Assembly (NCBI GenBank): GCA_963921935.1
Contig: OY998181.1
Coordinates: 141,693,423 to 141,757,422, forward strand
DNA from: Galeruca laticollis
Lineage: Eukaryota > Arthropoda > Insecta > Coleoptera > Chrysomelidae
Reading direction: 5' to 3'
DNA: 64,000 nt
Part shown: positions 39,176 to 50,194 of the stretch, in pieces
How the letters are laid out: every line of letters starts with the position of its first letter
Position numbering within the stretch: the first letter of the stretch is position 1
The notes under the pieces: generated by a model
The model's input: the letters and a program-made list of their open reading frames with translations, nothing else
The model's database searches: none
Told to the model about the DNA's origin: nothing
Position numbers and translations under genes: made by a program

Positions 39176-39345
39176 AAATCATATAATTCAGGCATTCTAT
39201 GAAATGCTTAGGCATTCTATAAAATGCCGGGTCTTTTTAGGCAAAGTATGGAATCGGACATTCATTCTATGGTTCGACTAGGCATTCTATGAAATATCTA
39301 GGCATTACATGAAATACCGGAGTGAACTTAGGTCATGTATATAAT
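39176..39345. repeat. Cluster of short palindromic repeats
   Basis: TAGGCATTCTATGAAATG and variants occur four to five times in 140 bp, each partly self-complementary (GGCATT against AATGCC). Neighbouring bases are AT-rich. Function unknown. Such clusters can be transposon ends. Confidence 0.6.
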
Positions 39346-39883
39346 ATTCATATTAACTACGTGAGTTTGTATTAAAATATACTTTATTTATTTTCTGACA
39401 ATTGACGTGACGATTGAAGTTTACAACTGACAAGTAATTGTACGTACTGTTAATATAACAATAAATGCAGAACGAAACTATCATAACACAGTATACACAG
39501 ATTTTTCGTATATTTTCATGGGTTTCGCTCTGAAATAAAATCACTTGCTTATAGTGGTTACGTTTCGGTCTATTTTAATTAAACCATTTTCAAACCTTTC
39601 TAAAAATGTTTTGAAAACAATACATTTTTAAAAATACATATAATTAAAAGATGTTTCTTTAAAACTTACTTTTTGATTATGCCTCGGTAGAGGCTCGTCT
39701 ACTACTGTACAGTAGTATTTCTTAAATTAAAAAAAGACAATGTACACAAAAACAAATAACACAAACAATGAACTATGTTAAAAATGATTAGAATGTATTT
39801 ACAGAGTGTCCTAATTAAAATAAAATTAGAATTAGAAATCTATTTTTTAATTTTTAATAACTAGGTAAGGTGTAGATATTCGT

Positions 39884-40219
39884 TTATAATATTAAGTTCG
39901 TATATATACAACTTAAGTTGTCTATGTCAGTTCTGAAATTGACTGAGTCAGGATTCTTCTTAATATTTATCATTTCTTTTATCAATCTTTTACTATTATT
40001 TTTTTCTGTAGTTATTATTTCTACGTTGTTGAAATTAAAAGAGTGATTTTCATCAAGTGAATGTTTTGATAGTGCAGTACATTCATTGTTATTTCGAACT
40101 GATTGCTGGTGTTGTTGAATTCTCTTATGTAAATATTGGCTAATTTGACCTATGTAAGTACCATTGCAGTCAGAGCAATTTATTTTATATCGTCGACGAC
40201 TATATCCTTTGTGTACCAA
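39884..40219 (-). pseudogene. PLE2 inverted copy: GIY-YIG domain
   Basis: 111 codons: YKINCSDCNGTYIGQI, then LHKRIQQHQQS, SKHSLDENHSFNF and a C-terminal TDIDNLSCIY. It is an isolated GIY-YIG nuclease end with no RT upstream, because the frame runs into the head-to-head junction near 40,220. Confidence 0.8.
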
Positions 40220-40261
40220 TTGACCAGACTGAAACTATTCTAAAACGTTTTAACAACTTCA

Positions 40262-41078
40262 ATAAAAAAATTACAATTCACCATAGAAATGGACAAAAAT
40301 CGTTCTATTAATTTTTTAGATTTGAGTATAGAATATGACAACAACGGTCGAATATCTACAAATTGGTTCACAAAAAAGGTATGGTCTCAACGATATTTAA
40401 ACCATAATTCATACGCTCCCATAAAATACAAGAAGAGTGTTGTCACTGGCCTCACTGATAGAGCGGTACAATTATCACATCCAAAACACAGGCCTAATAA
40501 TATTAAAAAAATCAAAAATACCTTGGATTTAAATAATTATCCTAAACATTTTTATGAGCCCATTATTAAACAGAGAATTGACAACTATTACAACAAATTA
40601 AAATTTAATAGCCAAAGTAATCCATCAAAATATATTTCACTTCCGTACATTCCCGATATTAATAAACCATTACAAAAATGCCTAACACCATTTAATATTA
40701 AAATTGCTGATAAACCAAATAAAATTACAGAAAATAAGCTTTTTTCTAGACTCAAGCACAATAAACTCAATATATAAAATAAATTGCTCTGACTGCAATG
40801 ATACTTACATAGGTCAAACTAGCCAATATTTACATAAGAGAATTCAACAACACCAGCAATGAGTTCGAAATAACAATGAATGTACTGCACTATCAAAACA
40901 TTCACTTGATGAAAATCACTCTTTTAATTTCAACAACATAGAAATAATAACTACAGAGAAAAATAATAGTAAAAGATTGATAAAAGAAATGATAAATATT
41001 AAGAAGAATCCTGACTCAGTCAATTTCAGAACTGACATAGACAACTTAAGTTGTATATATACGAACTTAATATTATAA
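40262..41078 (+). pseudogene. PLE2 RT thumb and GIY-YIG domain
   Basis: 40,289-40,777 encodes SINFLDLSIEYDNNGRIST, then WSQRYLNHNSYAP and GLTDRAVQLSH, the region after the RT palm. A stop at 40,777 is followed by INCSDCNDTYIGQTSQYL and the rest of GIY-YIG to 41,078, with a TGA inside. It is 5' truncated, with no YxDD. Confidence 0.8.
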
Positions 41079-41220
41079 ACGAATATCTACACCTTACCTA
41101 GTTATTAAAAATTAAAAAAATAGATTTCTAATTCTAATTTTATTTTAATTAGGACACTCTGTAAATACATTCTAATCATTTTTAACATAGTTCATTGTTT
41201 GTGTTATTTGTTTTTGTGTA

Positions 41221-44023
41221 GGGGAGACCGGGGATGGTTTGGACACTTTTTGGGTTTTATTTTTTATTTATTTGTCTAAAAATGTTACCTTTATGGTTTT
41301 TAGGCTAATGTGTAGACTTGTCCTTTAGGTTTATATACTCATAATATAAACTTTCCAAGATTGATATATTTTCAGAAAAAGGCCAGAAATTAGAGGCACT
41401 ACATCTGTCCAAACTATCCCCGTGTTTGGGGATACTTTGGACGGCACCTGGGGATGGTATGGACAGAACACAAACAGTGATAGGTACAGCAACAGAAACA
41501 TTTTTAATTCATATTTTGTCTAAATATAAAAGTAGAAAAGTAGGTATATCAAAATAAGTCACTGCAGGCAGAATCCCGATAGGTCAGTGTTGAAATAAAG
41601 CATGCCTTTGAATCTGGGACGCTTGTCTTCTATCGCTTTCGGAAGGATCAAAATCACTTGTGAAAAATCCACAAATGAAGTTTCTTCGGCTGTAGGTTGA
41701 AAGCGATTAGACGGAAGCAGTCGCCTGTAGAACTTTACTTCAAGTCCGTCTCGCAACTTACTTTTTACTTTTGCCACATAATTCATCGCAAACTTGCCTT
41801 TCTTCGATGGAACTTTTACAATTAGAAAGTCATCTTCAACGGCATCGTTGCCACTTCTAAGGCACTCGTCACTTTCTGCCTCCTCTTCCCATTCAGAAGA
41901 AGAATCTTTCATGATGACTTCTCCCATGTCTTCATCTGAAGAATCTTCTTCGAAAACAGTCTTCTTTTTTTCAAATACCTTCTTCTTCACTACCTTGGCT
42001 TTCTTTGCCATTTTCACTCTCTCTTTTAGTTCGAGTTCTTCTTTTTCTGGTGTGTCTGTTGCGATCATACTTCTCCCACGTTTTCTGCCACCCTTACCCA
42101 ATTTCCTTGGCTTAGCTTTTGGGTACGGATTCAATTGTTCTGGAGAAACGAACTCCGATTGTGCCGATGTAGGAGCAACTGGTGTGGGAAACTGATGACT
42201 CGATGTGGGAACTGGTGTATGAGCCTCTGTAGAACAGTTGATTGTAATAGAAGGATCCACAGCAGCAGTGTCTCTGCCTGCTCCTTTAGATGTTGACACG
42301 ATAGGTTCCGAAGAAGTACTGGGAACAAGAGGGTCCGGAAATGGACGATCCGAGACCGCAGAGCAGAGAAAATCGTGGTCTTGGAAAATGTTTCTATCAA
42401 ATGGCGAGATACCACATTTCAGGAAACCTGATTTCACATTTTCAGGAGTTGCAGCACGATCCCAAGCTTTGGAACATAGCTCAGGAAGTGCGTAGATTGA
42501 TAGAGTTTCATTGGGATGGGCCAACATCCATGAGTGGACTGCTTCACTGTAGTATTTCTTAAACGGGCCAAACACGCAACGGTCCAGGGGTTGTAAGTGG
42601 TTGGAAGTGTGCGGCGGAAGTGTCAAAATTGTAATTCCATTATCTCGGCAGAAATTAACACCTTCCAAGCTTATATGAGACTCGTGATTATCCATCAATA
42701 TCAACACAGGATGTTCTTTATCACACCTCACATTGTCTTTAAAAAATTTCAATACTAACACGAAGTTATCGGTGGTCATCCAACCAGATTTGTGGACCAA
42801 TCCTAAAGCTCCAGGTGCTGCTCCAGCCATCATTCGCTGTTTGTCGAAGCGGACACGTGGGAATATGAACACGGGAGGTAAAGAATTGCCATTGGCACAA
42901 ATTATACCCACTTGAGTCATCAGTTCTCCTCGCTCTCTCGAAGTCACTTGGCCAACTTGCTTTTCACCCTTTTGTCCAATTACTTTGGCCACTGGAGGCA
43001 CTGTGGTGACTCCCGTTCCATCAAGATTAAATATATCTGAAGGTCGGAACTTCTTCCTTTGCATAACATTGTCCACTTTGTCAAAAAAGTCGCCGACCGT
43101 GGTTTTATTGAATGCAGTCATTCTGGCAAGTGAGGTTGCCTCAGGTTTTCTAATGGATAACGTAGGATTTCTCTTCATAAACCCAGTAAACCAGTCACTA
43201 CCAGCTTGCCCTTTTCTTTTCCAGGATTCAGGAAATTTTAGATTGTTTACGTCAGCGAATTGTAAAGCTATTTGTCTGCATTTTTTCGGTGTCACTCCGT
43301 AAAATATTTTGGAGCATTGTAGTAAATACCCCGCCAATGCTTTCTCCATTTGGTCTGAGAACACCTGTCTTCTATGGAAATTTGGTTTGAACGACAGAGT
43401 GTCTATGCCCATTTCTCTGGCCTTCTTTACATAAAGTGCAAGACGAGACTTCGTCACGTTTCGAATAGCTGCCACATGGCGCAAACTTCCACGATTGTTT
43501 AAAACATCTTCAACCGCCTGCTGTAGATCACCTTCAGGAAAGGTTCGTTGAGTTTTTCTTTTGAATTCCCGTGGCATCTGGAAAAGATAAAACAGTTCAC
43601 ATCAACAGATACATCGGGGATACATTGGACAACGTGTCCAGTTGTCCAATGTATCCCCAACAGGTGTAATCACACATTTCTGGCTGTGAAATCTGAACCA
43701 AAAATTGCATCTTCACGAAACATACTTGAATATATTCCTACTAGTCTCCATTGCATGCAAATTGAACGCCAAACAGAAAACATTAAACTAAGTTACAGAA
43801 AAACCTTACGTTCTTACCTTAAAAAGTTATATCATAGGTGTCTAAAAGTAAACAAGCACTGTAAAAGTCACAATTTTATAACGACGGTTATTTGTTTCTG
43901 TCAACTGGTCTCTCGCAGTGTTACCAATATGTACAATCGATCGCGGCAGTAGAATTCACTTTAGGGCGGGAAATTTGAACCTGTCCACTGTATCCCCGTG
44001 TCCAAACCATCCCCGGTCTCCCC
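41221..44023 (-). mobile_element. Pogo-type DNA transposon, apparently complete
   Basis: Perfect 25-bp terminal inverted repeats (41,221-41,245 and 43,999-44,023, starting GGGGAGACCGGGG) are flanked by TA on both sides. One uninterrupted transposase lies within. Length 2,803 bp. Several copies of GGGGATA/G..TTGGAC lie subterminally on both sides. Confidence 0.93.
41559..43577 (-). CDS. Pogo-type transposase (672 aa), intact
   Basis: The N-terminal psq-type HTH is at about 15-55 (DLQQAVEDVLNNRGSLRHVA), followed by a CENP-B-type HTH (about 65-140). The DDE domain has D in NLDGTGVTTV, D in LILMDNHESH and D in HLQPLDRCVFGPFK, with 35 residues between the second and third. The C-terminal region has a basic patch (GKGGRKRGRS), acidic stretches and a conserved end (FNTDLSGFC). 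No stop or shift. The first acidic motif usually reads D-E-T and here reads D-G-T. It would cut and paste elements with these repeats into TA sites. Confidence 0.92.
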   Translation of the reverse strand: MPREFKRKTQRTFPEGDLQQAVEDVLNNRGSLRHVAAIRNVTKSRLALYVKKAREMGIDTLSFKPNFHRRQVFSDQMEKALAGYLLQCSKIFYGVTPKKCRQIALQFADVNNLKFPESWKRKGQAGSDWFTGFMKRNPTLSIRKPEATSLARMTAFNKTTVGDFFDKVDNVMQRKKFRPSDIFNLDGTGVTTVPPVAKVIGQKGEKQVGQVTSRERGELMTQVGIICANGNSLPPVFIFPRVRFDKQRMMAGAAPGALGLVHKSGWMTTDNFVLVLKFFKDNVRCDKEHPVLILMDNHESHISLEGVNFCRDNGITILTLPPHTSNHLQPLDRCVFGPFKKYYSEAVHSWMLAHPNETLSIYALPELCSKAWDRAATPENVKSGFLKCGISPFDRNIFQDHDFLCSAVSDRPFPDPLVPSTSSEPIVSTSKGAGRDTAAVDPSITINCSTEAHTPVPTSSHQFPTPVAPTSAQSEFVSPEQLNPYPKAKPRKLGKGGRKRGRSMIATDTPEKEELELKERVKMAKKAKVVKKKVFEKKKTVFEEDSSDEDMGEVIMKDSSSEWEEEAESDECLRSGNDAVEDDFLIVKVPSKKGKFAMNYVAKVKSKLRDGLEVKFYRRLLPSNRFQPTAEETSFVDFSQVILILPKAIEDKRPRFKGMLYFNTDLSGFCLQ

Positions 44024-44468
44024 TACATTAATTGTCTTTTTTTTTAATTTAAGAAATACTACTGTACAGTAGTAGACGAGCCTCTACGGAGGCATAATCA
44101 AAAAGTAACTTTTAAATAAACATCTTTTAATTAAATGTATTGTGTTTTCAAAACATTTTTAGAAAGGTTTGAAAATGGTTTAAATAAAATAGACCGAAAC
44201 GTAACCACTATAAGCAAGTGATTTTATTTCTGACCGAAACACATGAAAATATAAGAAATTGAGTATTTACGGTCATTAAAAATATATATATGTTTAAGTA
44301 TACACAGAGTTATACAAGTTGTATAATACAATACACATGTCACACCAACTTTTTGATCAACTATTTATTACAGCAGTTGGTACTACGATGGCACCGCGAA
44401 TTGCACAATCTTTTATTCTTAAAACAAGCACATATGTTTGATGAACATTTGGTATTACAGTTACACTT

Positions 44469-45474
44469 CTAAATACCCTGACCCGTTCCTGTACTTTGAG
44501 CCGTAGCTACTGAACGTACAGAAGTTTCAGTGTCCGGAACTTCTTCAACACGAATTAACTTTTCTTGACAAACACTGAACTGCGAACGAGAAAATAAATG
44601 TTTAATTCTGCCATTTCTTCTACCTAAGCGATAAAAGTGATCAGACGTTTTCTCCAAAACAATTGCCAATAAATTTCGAGCATTACCTTTACCTCTATCA
44701 ACATCTGGCACTGGTATTCTTACTGTAGTACCTACAGACATTTCGACATTTTTAAAATCAGAATAAAATTTCATCTTCTTTGCTTGTTTTCTAAGTTTCC
44801 AAAGGCATCTTCGCGCTCCCTATCAACAGTCAATTTGCTAAAACATAATGTGCACAATACGTCTTTACCATTATATTTTTTCGAACATAAATTATGCAAT
44901 GGCAGTTTACACATGCTACAAATACTATCCTCGAAGCATACCTTGTTGCAGTCCATACAATGAGTGTTTGTATCAACAACGTCGTCGGCTTGAGAGTTTT
45001 CAACGTCTGTTGATCTGCTTCCATTTTTATCTTCACCCAAAGGTTTTGCTAAGCTTTCTTCATCTGCTAGAGTTTTATAAATTTCAGGAGCAATGTTGAT
45101 AGAGGCCAGTCCGACTTTAGGCGGACATCCAAACATTGCCTCATACGGACTTCTCTTAATGCCACTATGAAACGCTCGGTTTTTCATAAATTGTACGAAT
45201 TTGAGACCTACACTCCATCTATTGCAATTATTATCTTTCATACAGCCCATCAGCATATTTTTTATGTCTTGTTTTGCGCGTTCGACGCTTCCTGGACTTT
45301 GACTATGCCTAGGAGTACCATGAACAATTTTCAACCCAGGCCATAAATCCTGCAAAGACAATATAAACTAAGACCTTAAAATCACAGAAAGTTTCTATCA
45401 AAAATGCATCGTCATACCTGCAATTCATTAATAATTTTATTTACAAACTCCTTTCCGTTGTCACTTAGCTCCTA
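44469..45474 (-). pseudogene. KRBA2-like integrase gene (retroviral-integrase-type), 3' exons
   Basis: The exon at about 45,474-45,420 (ELSDNGKEFVNKI) ends at a GT donor. A 57-bp intron ends TTTGCAG. The next exon starts DLWPGLKIVHGTPRHSQSPG with the catalytic-E motif SVERAKQDI, followed by NRAFHSGIKRSPYEAMFG. A C..C zinc-binding stretch (CMDCNKVC to CTLC) lies between, and a frameshift near 44,795 leads to SVGTTVRIPVPDVDRGKG up to 44,469. The family descends from gypsy-type integrases (GINGER-like). The 5' part is missing, and a mariner-like element lies just upstream, in what would be the preceding intron. Confidence 0.7.
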
Positions 45475-45514
45475 ACATCAAAAAAAACATCTAATACTTG
45501 CATTGCAACTCCTT

Positions 45515-46613
45515 CTACTCGTTTAATGGGCGTAAAACAACAAACTTCGTAAGGTGGTCTTGGTAAACAAAGCCTCCTACTTCAATGCAAATATTTGCAC
45601 GATTTATCATGGAATCACGAACCCTATGTAGCATGTTTTCGTCTATAAATGTCACAGCGGCGTGAATACGAGCTACTACATCTTCCGCACTCTCAACAGG
45701 TTCAAAGTAAATTTTTTCTTCCAAGAATCCCCAGAAGAAAAAATCTAATGGATTTAGATCTGGAGATCTAGGAGGCCATAGTACGGGTCCACCTCTTCCA
45801 ATCCAACAGTCGGGGAATGTTTGATTTAGTAATGTTCTCACTTGTCTACCATAATGTGCAGGAGCACCATCATGTTGGAACCAACAATTCAATCTAGTTG
45901 CCAATGGAACTTGATCGAGAAATGGCAGTGGTAAATTGTCGTTTAAAACATGGAAATACGATGCTGAATTAAGTCGGTTAGGTAACATATTTGGGCCGAT
46001 TACATTATTATTTAATAATCCAGCCCAAATGTTTACTGACCATCGTCTTTGGTGACATCTTTTACGTATTAAATAAGGGTTTTCATCTCTCCACTCGTGC
46101 AAATTATGAGTATTTATAATCCCTGTTTGGGTAAATGTACACAGTAAACATAATATTTTCTATAAAATGTGGATCATTGTTTACGTTATCCAATAACCAT
46201 CTACAAAAATTAATCCGAAGCTCCCTATCTCCTTCATGTAAAACTTGAACTTTTTGAGGCCTAAATGGATATAAGCCATTCCTTCTTAATAATCTATGTA
46301 TGGTATCTTTTTGGAAATGCGATTGTCTCGATGTAACTCGAAGACTTGTATTTGGTTCCGCTTCAACAAAATCAAGAATTTGCTCTTCTTGGACGACGTG
46401 GAGCGTAGAATGGCGTTCTCCTTTATTTAATCTGGGATTTAAATTACCTGTTTCCAGTAATCTTTGTTCAACCCGTCGTATAGTTTTTGCATCAGGGTGC
46501 CGTTGATTTGGGAATTCTACGGTATATACTCTAGCTGCAGCACTGGCATTATATTTATGCGCACTTAATACTTTTAACATAACATATTCTCGATTGGAAT
46601 AATAACGTTCCAT
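45515..46613 (-). pseudogene. Mariner-like (DUF4817 plus DDE) transposase, broken
   Basis: ATG at 46,613 (MERYYSNREYVMLK). The HTH region runs to about residue 120 (RVEQRLLETGNL, SLRVTSRQSHF). Near 46,138 a small deletion shifts the frame and removes the first catalytic D region (after NIMFT). The second frame then carries WSVNIWAGL, D in QHDGAPAHYG and D in RSPDLNPLDFFFWG, with 36 residues between. It ends at 45,515. A cut-and-paste transposase of the Tc1/mariner group, inactive here. Confidence 0.85.
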
Positions 46614-46867
46614 TTTTAAAACAAATAACCGTATGAGGTTATACTTATACTTATTATGACAAAAGTTGACAGAATTAATAATTAACATTTAACATTACCA
46701 CAGCAACCTATGCTACTCATTTGTTTTTAGCTGACTTCGTTTTTAATAAAGTGTAAACATTGAATGTTAGATCTTTGTTTTTGTCAATAACTCTGTAACC
46801 ATGGACATACGCAATTTTTTATTCTTACGTTTTAATTCGTTTTAGTCCCCTGATTCATATTCTGAAA

Positions 46868-46896
46868 GGACGGGCGTCAATTTTGAGACACCCTGT
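46868..46896 (-). repeat. Terminal inverted repeat of the mariner-like element, 5' end
   Basis: ACAGGGTGTCTCAAAATTGA on the minus strand next to a TATA-rich flank. No matching partner was found below 45,515, so the other end seems lost. Confidence 0.6.
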
Positions 46897-46916
46897 ATAT
46901 ATATATATATATAATC

Positions 46917-47760
46917 TTAGTCGGTAACTTTATCTAACCCATGATAGAGCTCAAAGTTCACAATCTTCATTCTTTCAACTTCTTCTGCTCGTCTTTTAAA
47001 ACGAATTATCCATAATAAGCAATGAAACTGCAACTCTTTCCAAACATCATATGCATATCCAAGTGAAAGTGCTTCAAACATTTTTTTCATGTTCTTTAAA
47101 ATATACAATAAACATGCATGGACATCCGAATCTGAGGGTAGCTCAATTTTATTTTTTCTATCCATATTTAATCGAGATTCTAAAGCGGTTTGTGTTATTT
47201 ATGCATTAAAGTCCATTTAAACAAAGTTAAAAAATCTGTAGTTTTTTTTCTTCGAAGTACTTCATCGCCTGCTTTTATACATTCTGAGATGTGAAAATTG
47301 GCTAGTTTTTTCAATAATGTTCCCATATGCAAAGGTACATTGGGCTTAGCCATCATATTATTAATTTCATCATAATTTCCCAATTCTCTATTTGTTTTTA
47401 TAATAGAATTAAAATTTGTGGGGTGAAATACGTGGATCTTCATCTCAATTGATGTATTGTCTTCTTTTAGGGTAAATAAAAACTGTCCAAGTAGTCTCAT
47501 CTGAGAACGAATCATTTTATAATGATATGTGACCTATAGTTCATGCAGAGCTTTTAACATTTTTTTCATGTTCTTTAAAATATACAATAAAAATGCATGG
47601 ACATCCGAATCTGAGGGTAGCTCAATTTTCTTTTTTCTATCCATATTTAATCGAGATTCTGAAGCGGTTTAGGTTATTTATGCATTAAAGTCCGTTTCGC
47701 AGCATGGTGTCTGAATGTTACTTTAGAAAAGGATTAACCAACTGATAATAATTTAATCTT
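46917..47760 (-). pseudogene. Crypton-like fragment, second copy
   Basis: 47,515-47,195 (RSQMRLLGQFLFTL to FKWTLMHK) and 47,165-46,917 (LPSDSDVHACLLYILKN to LYHGLDKVTD) are close relatives of 38,290-37,690. A 130-bp piece is repeated at 47,555-47,700. The recombinase C-terminal end is absent. Confidence 0.5.
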
Positions 47761-47856
47761 TCGTATAATATGTCTGATATTAACTGATATTTGGATATTA
47801 ACGGCAATATATACATTATTGAATAAAATAAAAAAATAAATTAAATTGTTTTTGTA

Positions 47857-48710
47857 CCTTTAATGCCAACATATTTAGTAGCACCTCCGTGGTGGTCTTT
47901 GACAAATAAGTAGCTCTTCCGCCGCTTCCAGAATTGCCATATTTTTCAATATGTTGCTTTAAAAATGGATCGAATTCTGAGATAAACTCTAACCATCCTA
48001 AGAAATGTCCATTTTTTTACGAACCCAATACTTCTTCAGTACCTCGGAATGCTAGGTTTCTAGTAGCAATATATTTGATTACAATTATAACTCGGTTCAG
48101 GACTTATAATAATATTGTTTTTCTCTGAGCTCCAACTCTTCTAGTTCCGTATCAAGTCTTCCTGATATTTGAGAACAGGTAATAAATGTATTTATTGAGT
48201 CTACATAGTCTAAAGTTTTTTCATGTTTGTGTAAATAATGCTTCCAGTCATTAAACCCTTCCTTATAATTGCTGTTTCCTTCTTTATAATTTACATGGAG
48301 TGCAGTACACTTTTTTTGTTGCCGATAATAAATCCACGAACGTCGTACACTTTTTCCATTTGCAAGAGTTGTGTAAAAAATGCTTTTATTTCAATATCGA
48401 CGAGTTATTCCATTTTTGCCTTCATATTCTCGACCGTAATTTGAAAAATCTAAACTATCGATATTTTGTGGTTGAAAGTTCTTTATAATATAGTTAATGT
48501 TTTTTGTTTCATAAGTTGCCACAATTTCGGATCATTCATAAACCTAAAATCGGAATTTTCAAAACATGTTATAGAACTGTTATTACCGAAAACAGAAATG
48601 TTTTTATTTTTGTTCTGTGGAGACGTTATCGTTGGTATTAGATTTTTTTCGCTATGTACATTAGTTTTTGATGTGCTCTGGGTGCAGAATCTACATTTTG
48701 AATAACTTCA
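47857..48710 (-). pseudogene. hAT/ZMYM1-like (TTF zinc finger, DUF4371) gene fragment
   Basis: The minus-strand translation includes KKVYCTPCKLYN, GFNDWKHYLHKHEK, RLDTELEEL, IATRNLAFRGTEEVLGS, then FISEFDPFLKQHIEKYGN. This is the TTF finger followed by the start of DUF4371, as in ZMYM1-like hAT-derived proteins. It is interrupted by TGA and TAA codons and a shift, and ends at a possible GT donor near 47,857. The catalytic part is not present. Confidence 0.65.
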
Positions 48711-48764
48711 ATATCAGTTTTTGTGCTACCATCGGTGCGGACACAATTTTTTGGTTAACTTGGG

Positions 48765-49670
48765 AACTTTACCTAGAAGTTCTTTCTGTTCTTCTCTCCA
48801 ACCTTTTGGAATATACCTCAGTGCTAGTGAGGATCTGAGAATTCCTACTAGGTGCGGCATTAGGTCATCCAGGCCCCACTGAAGTAGGGCTGGATACATG
48901 CCGTCCGTTCCCGGGGATTTAAAGGGGGAAAAGCCTGAGATGGCCTACCTCAGTCTGTCCGAGTCGACGATCTGTCGTGATATACGCCAGTCGTCGTCCG
49001 TCGGGTAGTGATTCTCCTCATCCTCCCAGGCTGCCGTATTTCTGGTTCTGGAGTCCGGGAAGTGAGTTGACATCAATAATTGAAGGCTTTCCTTTAGGTT
49101 GGCAGTTTTTGTGCCATCCTCTCTGGTTAGTATACCGATATGACGGTGGGGATTTTTTGAGAGGGCTTTTTGGAGTCTAGCTGTTTGGGGGAAATCCAAT
49201 AGATTCTCCATGTTTCTCTTTGTTTTTGTCTAATGACTTTTTTATAATCCTTGAGGTGAGACTTGTATAAGTTCCAATCCGCATCGAGTCTGGTGGCAGC
49301 ATAAAGTTGCCGAAGCCACTTTTTTGTGTTGAAGGTTACACTGAATAAATCTTACCTTTTCATTGTCCATATCTGCTTGATGGTGGTGAGATGGGTTAAG
49401 ATTCCTTTTTAGGCCATCTCCACTTCCTCACTTGGAGGTGGGTTGACGTATACTGGCTTAGAGCTGTTAGTTCCTCCAGGAGACTGTCGGTCGCCATCTT
49501 GGAGGATGGCTCGACAGTCTCCGCAGTAGCAACAGCTCCTGGGGTTCCTCGGATGGGAGAGGGGGATCCGTGCTCGATCTCCTCCGTACCGGGTCAAGTT
49601 TCTTTCTTTTGACAATCAATGAGGTGAACGCGTAGCTCATCCTCATTGATTGTTACTGCAGTAAGTAATA
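48765..49670 (-). pseudogene. LINE4: linker and RT N-terminus of a LINE
   Basis: 49,211-48,945 (MENLLDFPQTARLQKALSKN to SRQIVDSDRLR) then a stop, GFSPFKSPGTDGMYPALLQ and LALRYIPKGW. This is the region just before and at the start of a LINE RT. Upstream, LYKSHLKDYKKVIRQKQRE (about 49,290) belongs to the same linker. It is truncated at 48,765 before the catalytic domain. Confidence 0.75.
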
Positions 49671-49749
49671 CACATCTATATTTATCAAGAAATCATGTTC
49701 ATACATACATAAAAAATATATTAATTATCAAGATCATGTAAATAACTAT

Positions 49750-50040
49750 AATTTTGTATAAAACCAATTCGTTCTAAATTGGAAGCAGGCGAGTCATTAC
49801 TTCTGTTATAATTATTGGTTAAAAATGAAGATGATGCCACATCGTTGAATGAAGGAGCAGGCATTCTGGCAGTCAGTCCTGTTGATAGAAAATCCACTTG
49901 AATAACGTGATGTTGTTTCCTGATACTGAGGTAACCTTGAACTAGTGCTTAAACCATCTCGTTTGATATGGATAGAAGGGGGCATGTTTTTAGTAATTGA
50001 AGCGTTTATTACAAAAACAGCCTTTGTCAAAATTTCAGAA
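49750..50040 (-). other. Fragment related to 52,450-52,680 (gene tail)
   Basis: A minus-strand reading PAPSFNDVASSSFLTNN ends at 49,722 and resembles APSPNDVASPPFLIN at 52,640. A second block (AATAAACGCTTCAATTA) is also shared but in opposite orientation. It may be the end of a MADF-type gene. Low certainty. Confidence 0.3.
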
Positions 50041-50194
50041 TTGTGGGAAATTAATAAAAACCAAATATGTTACTAATGAAGCTGAACATTTCAAATCTGA
50101 TTATATGGAAAAATCGGAAAAAATTAGACATTAAGTAGGGCGGATTATGAAAATGAAGACTTGTTTGCACTATTACCGAGAAAAAAAGTTTGAC

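Larger units (their letters stand above)
39512..44262 (+). mobile_element. PLE2: Penelope-like element as an inverted pair, split by pogo
   Basis: The left arm (39,512-40,200, minus) and right arm (40,775-41,218 plus 44,026-44,262, plus strand) are near-identical inverted copies of the GIY-YIG domain and 3' end. The plus unit additionally has the region after the RT palm (40,262-40,777). PLEs often occur with partial inverted copies. The pogo element 41,221-44,023 sits in the right arm. Confidence 0.8.

Noticed and set aside
44040..44110. Hammerhead motif in PLE2 arms
   Set aside because: AGACGAGCCTC with a GAGGC stem resembles one, but the CUGANGA core and GAAA are not conserved.
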